Part shown: in pieces, positions 18,098 through 26,770 of the stretch
Numbering within the stretch: the first letter of the stretch is position 1
How the letters are laid out: every line of letters begins with the position of its first letter
Source: Rhodoglobus vestalii
GTDB lineage: Bacteria; Actinomycetota; Actinomycetes; Actinomycetales; Microbacteriaceae
NCBI RefSeq assembly: GCF_006788895.1
Contig: NZ_VFRA01000001.1
Span: 1,798,001-1,862,000 of the forward strand
Reading direction: 5' to 3'
DNA: 64,000 bases
Translations under genes and position numbers: made by a program
The notes under the pieces: model-generated
Databases searched by the model: none
What the model was told of the DNA's origin: nothing
The model's input: only the letters and a program-made list of their open reading frames with translations

Positions 18098-18671
18098 GGT
18101 CTTTCACTCCGCGGCGCGCTTCGACACCACTCGACACATCAACGCCGGGCGGATGCACGGCTCGAACGAGCTCGGCAACATTCTGCCCCGTCAGACCACC
18201 GGCGAGAATCCACGACCCCGGTGGTGGTTCACCCGTGAGTCGAGACGGATCAAATCTCTCCCCACCACCGGGAGTCACGGCGTCGATCAGCAGTCGATCC
18301 TCGGTGCGCAGTTGCCCGGCGGCAGTGAGCCGCAGGTAGTCATCAATCGATATTGCCCGAATGGTGTCTAACCCCTCCGCGTGAAGCCGATCGAAATCGG
18401 CATCGGTCTCACCACCGTGCAGTTGCACCGTGGTGAGACCGACCTGACCGGCTATCCGGAGCACCATTTCGATGGGCTGGCGGCGAAAAACACCAACGGT
18501 TTCGAGCGACAGCGGCAGCTCGGTGATGAGTGACTGCGCCACTTCAACAGAGACCTCACGTGGGCTTCCCGGTGCAAAAACAAATCCGATCGCACCGGCG
18601 CCACTCTCGGCGACTGCGGCCGCGGCATCCATTGTGGTGATCCCGCAGATCTTTACGAAGGGATGTCTCAT
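18054..18671 (-). CDS. trpF: Phosphoribosylanthranilate isomerase
   Basis: A (beta/alpha)8 isomerase of the tryptophan pathway, about 205 residues from the ATG at 18671. It has FVKICGIT at the N-terminus with the catalytic Cys, GAIGFVFAPGSPR, TVQLHGGET, LLIDAVTPGGGERFD with the catalytic Asp, and GLTGQNV and VDVSSGVE for phosphate binding. An upstream in-frame start at 18740 is rejected: the ATG at 18671 overlaps the kinase stop (ATGA) and gives the exact family N-terminus. Lying in a pseudouridine operon rather than with trp genes is unusual. Confidence 0.93.
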   Translation of the reverse strand: MRHPFVKICGITTMDAAAAVAESGAGAIGFVFAPGSPREVSVEVAQSLITELPLSLETVGVFRRQPIEMVLRIAGQVGLTTVQLHGGETDADFDRLHAEGLDTIRAISIDDYLRLTAAGQLRTEDRLLIDAVTPGGGERFDPSRLTGEPPPGSWILAGGLTGQNVAELVRAVHPPGVDVSSGVEARRGVKDPSLIRAFVDAVRAA

Positions 18672-19549
18672 GCCTTCGATCCTGCGGATGCGCCGGGTGA
18701 GGACAGCACGCGGGCGGCAGAGGCGTGTCCGCCCTCGCACGCGTTTTTCAGATCTCGAGTTTGGAGGAAGGTGCTCAGAAATCCTGCGGCGAACGCATCT
18801 CCGGCACCGGTGAGGTCACGGATCTCTGTCACCGCTGGCACGCGAACCACCAGCGCCTCTTCGCCGGGGCAGTGCACGATCGTCGGGTCTGCGCCTGCTT
18901 TGGTCACCAAAGTGGTCTGCGGTAGCCGGTGCGCGTGAACGCCACGCTGGCCATTATTGGCGACCCCGAGAAACGCCATTTCGCTCTCATTACCAATAAG
19001 GAAATCCGGACTGAGCTCGGTCATGAGGTCAAGAAAGCGCTCTACCCCAAACTGGGCGAGCATCCCGGTGGAAGATGCGTCGATGGAAATCAGGATGCCC
19101 TTGGCTTTTGCACGGCGAATCACCTCAACCGTGGTGTTTCCCACCGGCTCTCCACTGAAGGAGTATGCCGGAATGTGCAGAAGCTGAAGCCCATCAAGCC
19201 ACTCGTCGGGCACATCGTCGAGCATTTTTGCGGCGCCCCGGTTGGGCAGCATGCTGCGTTCACCCGACTGGTCGATGAGGATGACGATGGTTCCGGTGGC
19301 ATTCTTGCGCTGCACCCGCACGTCAACCCCGTCTGCCTCGAGGTCGCGCACCAGCGAATCACCCAGGTGATCGTTCCCGACACAGCCGATGAAGCGAGTG
19401 GGGCCAAGGTGTCCCGCGAAACTGGCGACATTCGCGGCGCTGCCTCCCCGAGTGTGGAAGATCTCCACCTCGGTGTCTGTGCCATGCCTGAGAGGTTCGG
19501 CCAACCAGACGATGACGTCCTCGACGAGATCTCCCATTACCCCCAGCAC
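18668..19549 (-). CDS. psuK: PfkB-family kinase, probable pseudouridine kinase
   Basis: A 293-residue ribokinase-like enzyme. The substrate region reads RGGSAANVASFAGHLG, and the catalytic and anion-hole motif is DLTGAGDAFAAGFL. It starts at a GTG 14 bases after psuG. The pairing with a pseudouridine-5'-phosphate glycosidase is what points to pseudouridine phosphorylation rather than ribose or adenosine. It overlaps trpF downstream. Confidence 0.8.
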   Translation of the reverse strand: MLGVMGDLVEDVIVWLAEPLRHGTDTEVEIFHTRGGSAANVASFAGHLGPTRFIGCVGNDHLGDSLVRDLEADGVDVRVQRKNATGTIVILIDQSGERSMLPNRGAAKMLDDVPDEWLDGLQLLHIPAYSFSGEPVGNTTVEVIRRAKAKGILISIDASSTGMLAQFGVERFLDLMTELSPDFLIGNESEMAFLGVANNGQRGVHAHRLPQTTLVTKAGADPTIVHCPGEEALVVRVPAVTEIRDLTGAGDAFAAGFLSTFLQTRDLKNACEGGHASAARVLSSPGASAGSKA

Positions 19550-19564
19550 GATAGTGGCGCGCCG

Positions 19565-20476
19565 CTAGCGGGTGAGCGCCGCAGCGACGAGGCCGCCGAG
19601 AGCGACGTTGCCGCGGTAGACCTCGACGTTGACGTCTAAGCTGACGCCCCTGGTATCGCGCTGGATGAAGTCCAACAGAAACGGGGTCGAGGCGTTGCCA
19701 CTGATGCCCTGCTTCTCGGCCTCGGCCCGGGCCCGCCTGAGGATGTAATCGAGTTGCTCCGGTGGAAGCTGCTTATCGGCGGCGACCGGGTTTGCCAGCA
19801 ACACCGACTGCGGCAGGCCAAGCGCGTCCCGGGCTGTGACGATCGCAGCGACCTCCTCGGGAGTGTTGACTGCGTAACCGATCCTGAACCCGGAATCGGT
19901 TACGTAAAAGCCCGGATAGTGTGTGGTGCCGTAGCCAATGACCGGGATATTCAGAGTCTCGAAACGTTCGAGGGTCGCCGGGATATCGAGAATCGATTTA
20001 ACACCAGCGCTGATCACGAGGATCGGAATCTGGGCCAGCGTGGTCATATCGGCCGACTCGTCGAACGTTTCGGAAGCACCGTGGTGAACGCCACCGAGTC
20101 CACCCGTAGAAAACACCTTCACGCCGGCATGGTGAGCGAGGAAGGCGGTAGCGGCAACCGTGGTGCCGCCGTGCTTCCGTAACGCAGAGACGACGGGGAG
20201 GTCGCGCAGGCTGACCTTGGCGATGTCATCCGTGTTGGAGAGCGTCGTGATCTGTTCGGTGCTGAGCCCGACGGTCGGCACGCCATTGAAGACGCCAATG
20301 GTCGCGGGAGTAACTCCCTGCGCACGCAGACCGTCTTCTGCAGCAAGGGCAACCTTGAGGTTGCGGGGGCGCGGGAGGCCGTGGGTGAAAATAGTGGACT
20401 CGAGGGCAACGACGGGGCGGTTATCGCGAACCGCATCCTGCACTTCTTGGGCAATATGGATGACGGAGTCAGACAT
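19565..20476 (-). CDS. psuG: Pseudouridine-5'-phosphate glycosidase
   Basis: The 303-residue enzyme splits pseudouridine 5'-phosphate into uracil and ribose 5-phosphate. Family segments are ALESTIFTHGLPRP, GVFNGVPTVGLS, FSTGGLGGVHHGA, VISAGVKSILDIPATLE and IGYGTTHYPGFY. AAGAGA lies upstream of the ATG. It begins 11 bases after the membrane-anchored protein gene and precedes psuK, forming a salvage pair for RNA-derived pseudouridine. Confidence 0.93.
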   Translation of the reverse strand: MSDSVIHIAQEVQDAVRDNRPVVALESTIFTHGLPRPRNLKVALAAEDGLRAQGVTPATIGVFNGVPTVGLSTEQITTLSNTDDIAKVSLRDLPVVSALRKHGGTTVAATAFLAHHAGVKVFSTGGLGGVHHGASETFDESADMTTLAQIPILVISAGVKSILDIPATLERFETLNIPVIGYGTTHYPGFYVTDSGFRIGYAVNTPEEVAAIVTARDALGLPQSVLLANPVAADKQLPPEQLDYILRRARAEAEKQGISGNASTPFLLDFIQRDTRGVSLDVNVEVYRGNVALGGLVAAALTR

Positions 20477-20487
20477 GGGATCTCTTT

Positions 20488-21129
20488 CTATTCGCTGAAC
20501 TGGACCGGCAGATAAACATCCTGCACGCGGTCATCGAGTGCGGTGTGGTCGTTGCGGGTGTAGATACCGCACGAGTTGGTGATGCAGTCGGCATCTTCAC
20601 CCTGTGGGTCACCGAGCTCAAGATACGCCGTGAAGTCGCCGGTCGAGGTATCGTCATAGCTTCGGGCGCCAAACAGTCGCCACGCCCAGTCGGCGTTGAT
20701 CCAATTGCTGGGTGCCCACTGCACGGTGCCGGCCGCTACGTCGTCTTGCTGCTGGCTGGGCACACCGCCGATGCAGGGGCCGGGCTTCTCAGCGGCGGTG
20801 TCGGGGATCACACAGACCGCAACATACACGCCCTGCGAGCCGTCATAGCCGGTACCGCTCACGACGACTCGCTCGCCGCGCACGAGAGCCTCAGTTTTGA
20901 TTGGCTCCCCGTTCTCGGCGGCAACGCTGAGCGTGCGCGTTCGACCGTCATCACCAACTGCTGTTGCTGACAGCGGCCACTGCTCATCACTCTGCTGCTG
21001 ATTCGATTGCCCTGCGCTCTCATGCGTGAGGATCGGCACCACAATGACAGCGATCGGCACGAGCAGCAGCGCAAGTGCGGCTGCAACAATCCACGGCCAC
21101 ACACGGCGGCGTGACGGGGGGCGAGACAT
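20488..21129 (-). CDS. Membrane-anchored protein with neocarzinostatin-like domain
   Basis: A 213-residue protein with one N-terminal membrane segment (about 10-34) after a basic start, so the rest should face outward. The outer part has the spacing VSGTGYDGSQGVYVAVC ... CIGG ... DADCITNSCGIYTRNDH ... YLPVQF, with two Cys pairs. This recalls the Ig-like neocarzinostatin fold also seen in actinobacterial haem-associated proteins. Function unknown. It is the first gene of the psuG-psuK-trpF operon, 11 bases upstream of psuG. Confidence 0.6.
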   Translation of the reverse strand: MSRPPSRRRVWPWIVAAALALLLVPIAVIVVPILTHESAGQSNQQQSDEQWPLSATAVGDDGRTRTLSVAAENGEPIKTEALVRGERVVVSGTGYDGSQGVYVAVCVIPDTAAEKPGPCIGGVPSQQQDDVAAGTVQWAPSNWINADWAWRLFGARSYDDTSTGDFTAYLELGDPQGEDADCITNSCGIYTRNDHTALDDRVQDVYLPVQFSE

Positions 21130-21226
21130 GCTGCAAGTCTAGGACGCAACGCACGCCGACGGGGTGCTGCGTGCCATAGGGTGACAGTGCGGGCAACCCG
21201 CCACACACAGGGCAAGGGGGCAGGCA

Positions 21227-21622
21227 ATGATTCGGGATCTTGCTGCCGTCGCCGTCGGTGGGGCACTCGGCACCGGACTCCGTTTCGCGCTCGATCTCGC
21301 GTTTGCCACCGACGATGGCCTATTCCCCCTCTCGACACTCATTGCAAACATTCTGGGGAGCTTCGTACTTGCTCTCGTCGTGGCCCACCTTTGGGACCGC
21401 TCCCCGCTCTGGGTGCGCGCAGGTCTCGGCGCTGGACTGCTCGGTTCGTTCACCACATTCTCTGCCCTCGCCGTTGCCGTCGTGCAGCTCGCCGATGTCG
21501 ACCAGTGGATGCTCGCGCTCATCTACCTGGCCGCAACAATGGTGCTCGGGCTTGCTGCTGCCGCCCTCGGGCTCCGGCTCGGCCTCGCCCGCCGCGCTCG
21601 ACTAGATCTGGTCAACGAGTGA
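21227..21622 (+). CDS. crcB: Fluoride channel subunit, first of a pair
   Basis: A 131-residue four-TM Fluc protein that exports fluoride. Motifs are GGALGTGLRFALD, IANILGSFVLAL with the pore Asn, and GLLGSFTTFSALAVAV with the phenylalanine box. GGGGG-type Shine-Dalgarno sequence is eight bases upstream of the ATG. The stop overlaps the start of the second subunit. In actinobacteria such paired genes often encode oppositely oriented halves of a heterodimer. No fluoride riboswitch is recognisable upstream. Confidence 0.92.
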   Translation: MIRDLAAVAVGGALGTGLRFALDLAFATDDGLFPLSTLIANILGSFVLALVVAHLWDRSPLWVRAGLGAGLLGSFTTFSALAVAVVQLADVDQWMLALIYLAATMVLGLAAAALGLRLGLARRARLDLVNE

Positions 21623-21996
21623 GTGCCGTGGTGGTCGCAGCGATCCTCATTGCGGGAGCGGCCGGAGCAATCCTGCGCTATCTGACATCACAGGTATTCG
21701 CTTCATCCCCGCGTTTTCCGTGGGCTGTGCTCATCGTCAACGGGGTCGGATCTGGCCTCGCCGGAACCCTCGCCGGTCTTGCCCACATCGGCTCGATCGA
21801 TCCGAACCTAGAGATCATTCTCCTAACGGGCTTATGCGGCAGTCTCACCACCTTCAGCACCCTGAGTGTCGAGACAATTCAGCTCGCGACCCTCAAGCGT
21901 GTGCGCACCGCAGTGCTCAGCGTGGGCGCCAACCTGCTGGTCGGTATCGGCGCTGCAGCCGCAACCTACTTTGGGCTAATCGGGCTCGCGACCTAA
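21619..21996 (+). CDS. crcB: Fluoride channel subunit, second of a pair
   Basis: About 125 residues from a GTG at 21619 that overlaps the first subunit stop (GTGA); GTGs at 21628 and 21631 are alternatives. Four membrane segments, GAAGAILRYLTSQ, VLIVNGVGSGLAG with the pore Asn, and GLCGSLTTFSTLSVE as the Phe-box helix. It presumably assembles with the preceding subunit. Confidence 0.9.
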   Translation: MSAVVVAAILIAGAAGAILRYLTSQVFASSPRFPWAVLIVNGVGSGLAGTLAGLAHIGSIDPNLEIILLTGLCGSLTTFSTLSVETIQLATLKRVRTAVLSVGANLLVGIGAAAATYFGLIGLAT

Positions 21997-22036
21997 ACGG
22001 TCAACCCGCAGCATCCGCTGGAATTACGGTGCGCAC

Positions 22037-23152
22037 CTAGCGCTTCATCGCTTCAATCTTGCTGAGGGTGGCGATGACCTGTCGGGCGATCATCCGCCCC
22101 GCTCGGTTTGCCCCAATAGTGGATGCCTGGGGTCCGTACCCAGCAAAAAACACCCGGGGGTCTTTCCATGCGACTCCTTGCCCGACCGACACGCCACCCT
22201 CTTTTTCGCGCAATTTGAGGGGCGCAAGGTGGCGCAGTTCTGGTCGGAATCCGGTTGACCAGAGGATGGCATCCGCCTGTCGGAAGGCACCATCTTTCCA
22301 GCGCACCCCTTCAGGCTCGATGCTGGAGAACATGGGGCGCGGAGTGAGCACTCCTCTTTCGATGCCAGCCTGAATGCGTCTGGTGCGTGGCACTCCCGTG
22401 CCGCTGACGATGCTGGGCAATGCCCGCCCGGCCCGCGCCGCCTCGTCTTGCAGCTGTACCGCTTCGACACGGGCCTCGAGGTTGAGCCCGCCATCCTCCA
22501 GAAAATCGATGGGGCGCCGGCTCACCCAGGTGAGGCTTTTGGCCAGGTTTTCGAGCTCGAGCAGGAAGCCGATTGCGGAGGTTCCCCCACCGACCACGAC
22601 AACGTTTTGGTCGGTGAAGTCGCGGGCGCTCTTGTATTCGCTCGTGTGCAAGTGTCGGCCCTCGAATGACTTGAGCCCGGGGTACCAGGGGATGAAGGGT
22701 GCGCCCCACGTTCCGGTGGCATTGACCACGGTGGTGGTGGTCACTGTTTTGGTTTCTTCACCGTCGAGAGTGAAAGTGACAGCAAGGTGTTCGCCCTCGT
22801 TTTTGACAGAAATTACGTCAGCGTTGCGAACGACCTGAAAGCCGTAGTGTTTCTCGTATTCACGGTAGTAATCCGAGACCACTTTCTTTGCCGGCATGTG
22901 CCGATCAGCGGTGTCAAAACTCAGGCCCACCTCGTCAAGGCCGGGAAGATCATTAATGCGGTGGGCGGAACCGATGCGCAGTGCCTCCCACCGAAACTGC
23001 CACGCGCCACCGGTGTCGGGGCCGCGATCGAGCAGCACAAACTCGTTACCGGGGTCGAGCCCTAGTCTGCGCAAATAGTAGGCCACAGAGAGACCTGCTT
23101 GACCCGCACCAATAACGACGACTGAGGTGTCGGTGGCGGTCGCGGATGTCAC
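22037..23152 (-). CDS. FAD/NAD(P)-dependent oxidoreductase, flavin monooxygenase-like
   Basis: A 371-residue two-dinucleotide-domain flavoprotein. FAD motif VVVIGAGQAGLSVAYYL is at residues 10-26; NADP motif VVVVGGGTSAIGFLLEL is near 188; ATGTWGAPFIP lies between them, and a C-terminal VFFAGYGPQASTIGANRAGR follows. The layout matches class B/YUC-like monooxygenases or CzcO-like proteins. The GTG start has no neighbour in the operon. Substrate unknown. Confidence 0.8.
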   Translation of the reverse strand: MTSATATDTSVVVIGAGQAGLSVAYYLRRLGLDPGNEFVLLDRGPDTGGAWQFRWEALRIGSAHRINDLPGLDEVGLSFDTADRHMPAKKVVSDYYREYEKHYGFQVVRNADVISVKNEGEHLAVTFTLDGEETKTVTTTTVVNATGTWGAPFIPWYPGLKSFEGRHLHTSEYKSARDFTDQNVVVVGGGTSAIGFLLELENLAKSLTWVSRRPIDFLEDGGLNLEARVEAVQLQDEAARAGRALPSIVSGTGVPRTRRIQAGIERGVLTPRPMFSSIEPEGVRWKDGAFRQADAILWSTGFRPELRHLAPLKLREKEGGVSVGQGVAWKDPRVFFAGYGPQASTIGANRAGRMIARQVIATLSKIEAMKR

Positions 23153-23307
23153 GAGTTAACGTTACCCGTCGCCGGGCCACCTCTGCACAGCACACCAATA
23201 CATGGGTCGCCCCCGTGCTAAACTGCGAGTTAGTTTTCATCCATCCCTGTTCGCTCGTTCGCTGACCACCGTCGGTGCACCGGGACAGACGTATGAGGGG
23301 GTCTCGC

Positions 23308-23529
23308 ATGGGACGCGGCCGTCAAAAGGCAAAGCACACCAAAGTCGCACGCGATTTGAAGTACTTCAGCCCAGACACCAACTACGGTGCGCTTGCTCGC
23401 GAATTGAGCGGGTCAGACAGCACCACTCCTGTCTCCGAAGACAGCGAAAAGTGGCCAGAATACTCTGCCGGAGATTCCTCCAGCGATGAGTACGAAGCCG
23501 AGGACGACGAAGAAACTCGCAGCGCCTAG
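23308..23529 (+). CDS. DUF3073 small protein
   Basis: A 73-residue actinobacterial protein starting MGRGRQKAKHTKVARDLKY, the conserved DUF3073 head, followed by an acidic tail (DEYEAEDDEE). GAGGGGG precedes the ATG; an in-frame start 11 codons upstream is not supported. Function unknown. The upstream sequence has a TAAACT -10-like box near 23219. Confidence 0.85.
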   Translation: MGRGRQKAKHTKVARDLKYFSPDTNYGALARELSGSDSTTPVSEDSEKWPEYSAGDSSSDEYEAEDDEETRSA

Positions 23530-23541
23530 GCCCGTCGGGGC

Positions 23542-23575
23542 CAGTCGCTCACCGGGGTCAGTCGCTCACCGGGGT
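23542..23575. repeat. 17-bp tandem duplication
   Basis: Two perfect copies of CAGTCGCTCACCGGGGT (23542-23558 and 23559-23575) lie between the DUF3073 stop and the purM stop. The preceding GGCCC/GGGCC inverted repeat (around 23529-23541) could help terminate DUF3073. Confidence 0.8.
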
Positions 23576-23607
23576 GAGGCGCTCAACCGTTGGCGCTGAC
23601 GAGCGCG

Positions 23608-24714
23608 TTAATCGCTATAGCGCCCGCTCAGGCGCACCGCCCCTCCATTCACACCCTTCGCGCCCTGCTCGAATCCAGTGAAGTCGCGTGCGGCCATCGA
23701 TACACGGCCGACCTCCCATGAGGGGATGCCGTCGGCCTCTAAGGCCGCAATTGTTGCGTCGGCAGCGTCGGCGGCCACGATCGCGATCATTCCGATTCCG
23801 AGGTTCCAGGTTCCTTCAGCGCTTTCGAGGTGGGAACCGGCCAGCTCAGATAACACGCGGAAGACGCTGGGTGGCGACCACGTCGAACGCTCTACTTCGA
23901 CCCAGGAACCTACGGGCAGCACGCGGGCAAGGTTTGCGGCGATTCCGCCCCCGGTGACGTGGCTGAGGGAGTGTACTGCGCCGGGCTGCGCCTCAAGGAG
24001 GCTGAGTAGCGGTGTCGTATAGAGGCGTGTGGGCTCGAGCAGCACTTCACCGACGATTCCACCAAGATCGTCAAGACGATCGGTGTAGCCGATCTTGTTG
24101 TTTGCCAAAATGTGGCGTACGAGAGAGAAGCCGTTGGAGTGGAGCCCCGAAGACTCTAGAGCGATGACGACATCACCATCGGCGACGAGGTGCGGTCCCA
24201 GCTGCGCGTCCGCTTCGACCACACCGGTGGCCGCCCCGGCCACGTCGTAGTCGTCGGGGCCGAGAAGGCCGGGGTGTTCTGCCGTCTCACCACCGACGAG
24301 CGCGGTGCCGGTAGCCGAGCATCCGCGGGCAATACCCGCAACGATGTCGGCGATGCGCGCGGGAACAACCTTGCCGCACGCGATGTAGTCGGTCATGAAA
24401 AGCGGTTTAGCGCCCACCACGATGATGTCGTCGACCACCATGCCCACAAGGTCTTGGCCGATGGTGTCGTGCTTGTCGATGGCCTGAGCGATCGCCACTT
24501 TAGTGCCCACGCCATCCGTTGACGTCGCCAAGAGTGGGTGCCGATACGAGGTAAGGAACGAGACATCAAAGAGCCCCGCAAAACCACCAAACCCGCCAAC
24601 GACGTTGGGCCCGTGAGTGGCACTCACCGCCGCTTTCATCAGTTCGACAGCAAGGTCGCCAGCTGCAGTATCGACACCCGCGGCGGCATAACTGGAGGAA
24701 GAGTTCTCGGTCAC
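23608..24714 (-). CDS. purM: Phosphoribosylformylglycinamidine cyclo-ligase
   Basis: AIR synthetase of purine synthesis, 368 residues. Segments: YAAAGVDTAAGD, LLATSTDGVGTKV, GQDLVGMVVDDIIVVGAKPLFM, LVGGETAEHPG, LESSGLHSNGFSLVR and LSHVTGGGIAANL. The start is GTG at 24714 without a strong Shine-Dalgarno. It is divergent from purF across a 161-base region bearing three 22-bp repeats, the nearest only 9 bases upstream of this start. Confidence 0.95.
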   Translation of the reverse strand: MTENSSSSYAAAGVDTAAGDLAVELMKAAVSATHGPNVVGGFGGFAGLFDVSFLTSYRHPLLATSTDGVGTKVAIAQAIDKHDTIGQDLVGMVVDDIIVVGAKPLFMTDYIACGKVVPARIADIVAGIARGCSATGTALVGGETAEHPGLLGPDDYDVAGAATGVVEADAQLGPHLVADGDVVIALESSGLHSNGFSLVRHILANNKIGYTDRLDDLGGIVGEVLLEPTRLYTTPLLSLLEAQPGAVHSLSHVTGGGIAANLARVLPVGSWVEVERSTWSPPSVFRVLSELAGSHLESAEGTWNLGIGMIAIVAADAADATIAALEADGIPSWEVGRVSMAARDFTGFEQGAKGVNGGAVRLSGRYSD

Positions 24715-24722
24715 GGCTCAAG

Positions 24723-24788
24723 CGTACCGGTCGGCACAGTCCCGCGTACCGGTCGGCACAGACCCTCGTACCGGTCAGCACAGTCCGG
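24723..24788. repeat. Three 22-bp direct repeats in the purM-purF promoter region
   Basis: Units begin CGTACCGGTC(G/A)GCACAG at 24723, 24745 and 24767 and have an exact 22-base period, two helical turns. Each holds the palindrome ACCGGT. Their place between divergent purine genes makes them a candidate binding array for a purine regulator. Confidence 0.75.
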
Positions 24789-24824
24789 CATGCGGCGCAA
24801 CTGCTGAGGTGTGCGAAACTAGAT

Positions 24825-24843
24825 CGTACCCACACCGGGTACG
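24825..24843. promoter_or_regulatory. Inverted repeat upstream of purF
   Basis: CGTACCC (24825-24831) and GGGTACG (24837-24843) form a perfect 7-bp inverted repeat with a 5-base spacer, 33-51 bases upstream of the purF ATG. It shares the CGTACC core with the neighbouring tandem repeats, so both may be read by the same protein. Confidence 0.45.
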
Positions 24844-24875
24844 GTCTCTTCGACCTCAGGGAGCCACGCGAAAGC

Positions 24876-26333
24876 ATGTGCGGCATTGTCGGTATCGTCT
24901 CTTCTCAACCCGTCAACCAGCAGGTCTACGACGCACTCTTGTTGCTGCAGCACCGCGGCCAAGACTCCACCGGGATCGCCACCGCCGATGGCAGCACCCT
25001 GCACTTGCAGAAAGCCAATGGCCAAGTGCGTGAGGCGTACCGCACTCGGGACATGCGCAACCTCGTCGGCACCACCGGTCTCGGGCATGTGCGTTACGCC
25101 ACCAAGGGCAATGCCTTCAATGAGCAGGAAGCCCAACCATTTTATGTGAACGCGCCCTACGGCATCATCCTCGTGCACAACGGCAACCTCACTAACACCC
25201 CGCAGCTCACCGATGAACTGTTCCGCATTGACCGCCGCCACCTCAACACCACCAGCGACACTGAGCTTCTCGTCAACGTGTTGGCCAACGAACTTCAAGA
25301 CCAGGTTTCAGGGCTCGACCTCAACCCCGAACAGGTTTTCACCGCCATCGAACGCGTTCACAACCGGGTTGAGGGATCGTATGCCGCGATTGCGCTGATT
25401 GCTGGCCATGGTTTGTTGGCGTTCCGCGACCCCTTCGGCATCCGCCCGCTGGTGTTGGGTCGCCGCCAGACGGGTCTCGTCGGTGACGAGTGGATCGTGG
25501 CATCCGAATCTCTCGTCCTCGAAAGTGCCGGTTACGAACTGGTTCGGGATGTCGCCCCCGGCGAAGCAATCTTCATTACGCCCGACGGTGAGATGTTTTC
25601 GAAGCAGTGCGCTAGGGCACCGGTGCTGATTCCGTGCTCGTTCGAATACGTTTATCTGGCACGACCCGACTCCATCATGAACGGCATTTCCGTTTATGAA
25701 GCTCGTCTACGTTTGGGCGACAAGCTGGCCGACACGATTGCCAAGTACACCCCCATGGGCGACATTGATGTTGTGATGCCGATCCCTGACTCCTCCCGCC
25801 CGGCAGCGATGCAGGTCGCACAGAAACTCGGCGTTGAATACCGCGAAGGTTTCTACAAGAACCGCTACGTTGGCCGCACCTTCATCATGCCCGGCCAAGC
25901 CGAACGCAAAAAGAGTGTCAAACAGAAACTGAACGCGATGAGCAGCGAGTTCAAAGGCAAGAACATTCTGATCGTTGATGACTCGATCGTGCGCGGCACC
26001 ACCTCGAAAGAGATTGTGCAGATGGCGCGCGAAGCCGGAGCAAACAAGGTCACCTTCACTTCGGCGGCACCGCCCGTGCGCTTTCCTCACGTGTATGGCA
26101 TCAACATGCCCACCCGCGCTGAACTCGTGGCACACGGGCGCAAGATTCCCGAAATTGCTATGGAGATGGGTGCCGATGCCCTCATCTACCAGGAGGTCGC
26201 AGACATGCAGGCTGCGATCATCGCCGGATCAGAGGTGAACTCACTGGAAATGAGTTGCTTCACCGGTGACTACATTTCGGGAAACATCACCCCGGCCTAC
26301 CTCGACTGGCTCGAGCAGACTCAACTGAGCTAG
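24876..26333 (+). CDS. purF: Amidophosphoribosyltransferase
   Basis: The first committed enzyme of purine synthesis, 485 residues. The start is fixed by MCGIVGIVS: Cys2 becomes the N-terminal glutaminase nucleophile. Further motifs are LLQHRGQDSTGIA, GHVRYATKGN, VHNGNLTN and the PRPP loop ILIVDDSIVRGTTS near residue 365. Divergent from purM, convergent with the small membrane protein gene whose stop is 8 bases away. Confidence 0.96.
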   Translation: MCGIVGIVSSQPVNQQVYDALLLLQHRGQDSTGIATADGSTLHLQKANGQVREAYRTRDMRNLVGTTGLGHVRYATKGNAFNEQEAQPFYVNAPYGIILVHNGNLTNTPQLTDELFRIDRRHLNTTSDTELLVNVLANELQDQVSGLDLNPEQVFTAIERVHNRVEGSYAAIALIAGHGLLAFRDPFGIRPLVLGRRQTGLVGDEWIVASESLVLESAGYELVRDVAPGEAIFITPDGEMFSKQCARAPVLIPCSFEYVYLARPDSIMNGISVYEARLRLGDKLADTIAKYTPMGDIDVVMPIPDSSRPAAMQVAQKLGVEYREGFYKNRYVGRTFIMPGQAERKKSVKQKLNAMSSEFKGKNILIVDDSIVRGTTSKEIVQMAREAGANKVTFTSAAPPVRFPHVYGINMPTRAELVAHGRKIPEIAMEMGADALIYQEVADMQAAIIAGSEVNSLEMSCFTGDYISGNITPAYLDWLEQTQLS

Positions 26334-26341
26334 CCCGCAAG

Positions 26342-26770
26342 CTATTCGAGTGTGCCCGAGTACGATTCGGGTTCGACCGTTTCGTGTTCAACGGTTGCCG
26401 CCTTCGAACGTTTCGTCGAGGCCCGGTCGATGATCAGAACAACCAGCGCCGCGAGGGCGACTCCGGCGGGGATTCCAAACAGGCTGAAATAGCCGAAGAG
26501 TACGCCGAAACCGATCGAGGGGTCGACGGGGAATGACATGGTGAGAATGAATGTCGCAATGGCACCCACACCGCCACCGACAATCAAAAATGGCGCAAAC
26601 TTGGGTGCCCGACGAATTCTTACGTTGCCCGATTCCAGCGAACGACGGAGAACAGGTTCGCGAGTCCCCGCCGCGTCGGGGTGCTCTGCCGGCGCAGGCT
26701 GCGACTCAGCGGGCAGGTCATGTTGCTGCGGCTCGGATGCTGCGGGTGGGTTCTCTGGGGTTGTGCTCAC
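26342..26770 (-). CDS. Small two-TM membrane protein, unknown
   Basis: About 142 residues. A Pro/Ala/Gln-rich cytoplasmic head (residues 1-50) precedes two membrane helices (about 60-82 and 88-110) and an acidic tail. The GTG at 26770 is preferred to one at 26788: it overlaps the upstream SCP-type stop (GTGA) and has GGGAGAG eight bases upstream. Not recognised; linked to the SCP-type gene by coupling. Confidence 0.65.
   Translation of the reverse strand: MSTTPENPPAASEPQQHDLPAESQPAPAEHPDAAGTREPVLRRSLESGNVRIRRAPKFAPFLIVGGGVGAIATFILTMSFPVDPSIGFGVLFGYFSLFGIPAGVALAALVVLIIDRASTKRSKAATVEHETVEPESYSGTLE

Noticed and set aside
21130..21226. Fluoride riboswitch upstream of the crcB pair
   Set aside because: No match to the crcB-motif pseudoknot could be made in the 97-base leader; the leader is also very short.
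24723..24788. Repeat array considered as a CRISPR or replication iterons
   Set aside because: No spacers, only three units, and located between divergent purine genes; operator role is simpler.
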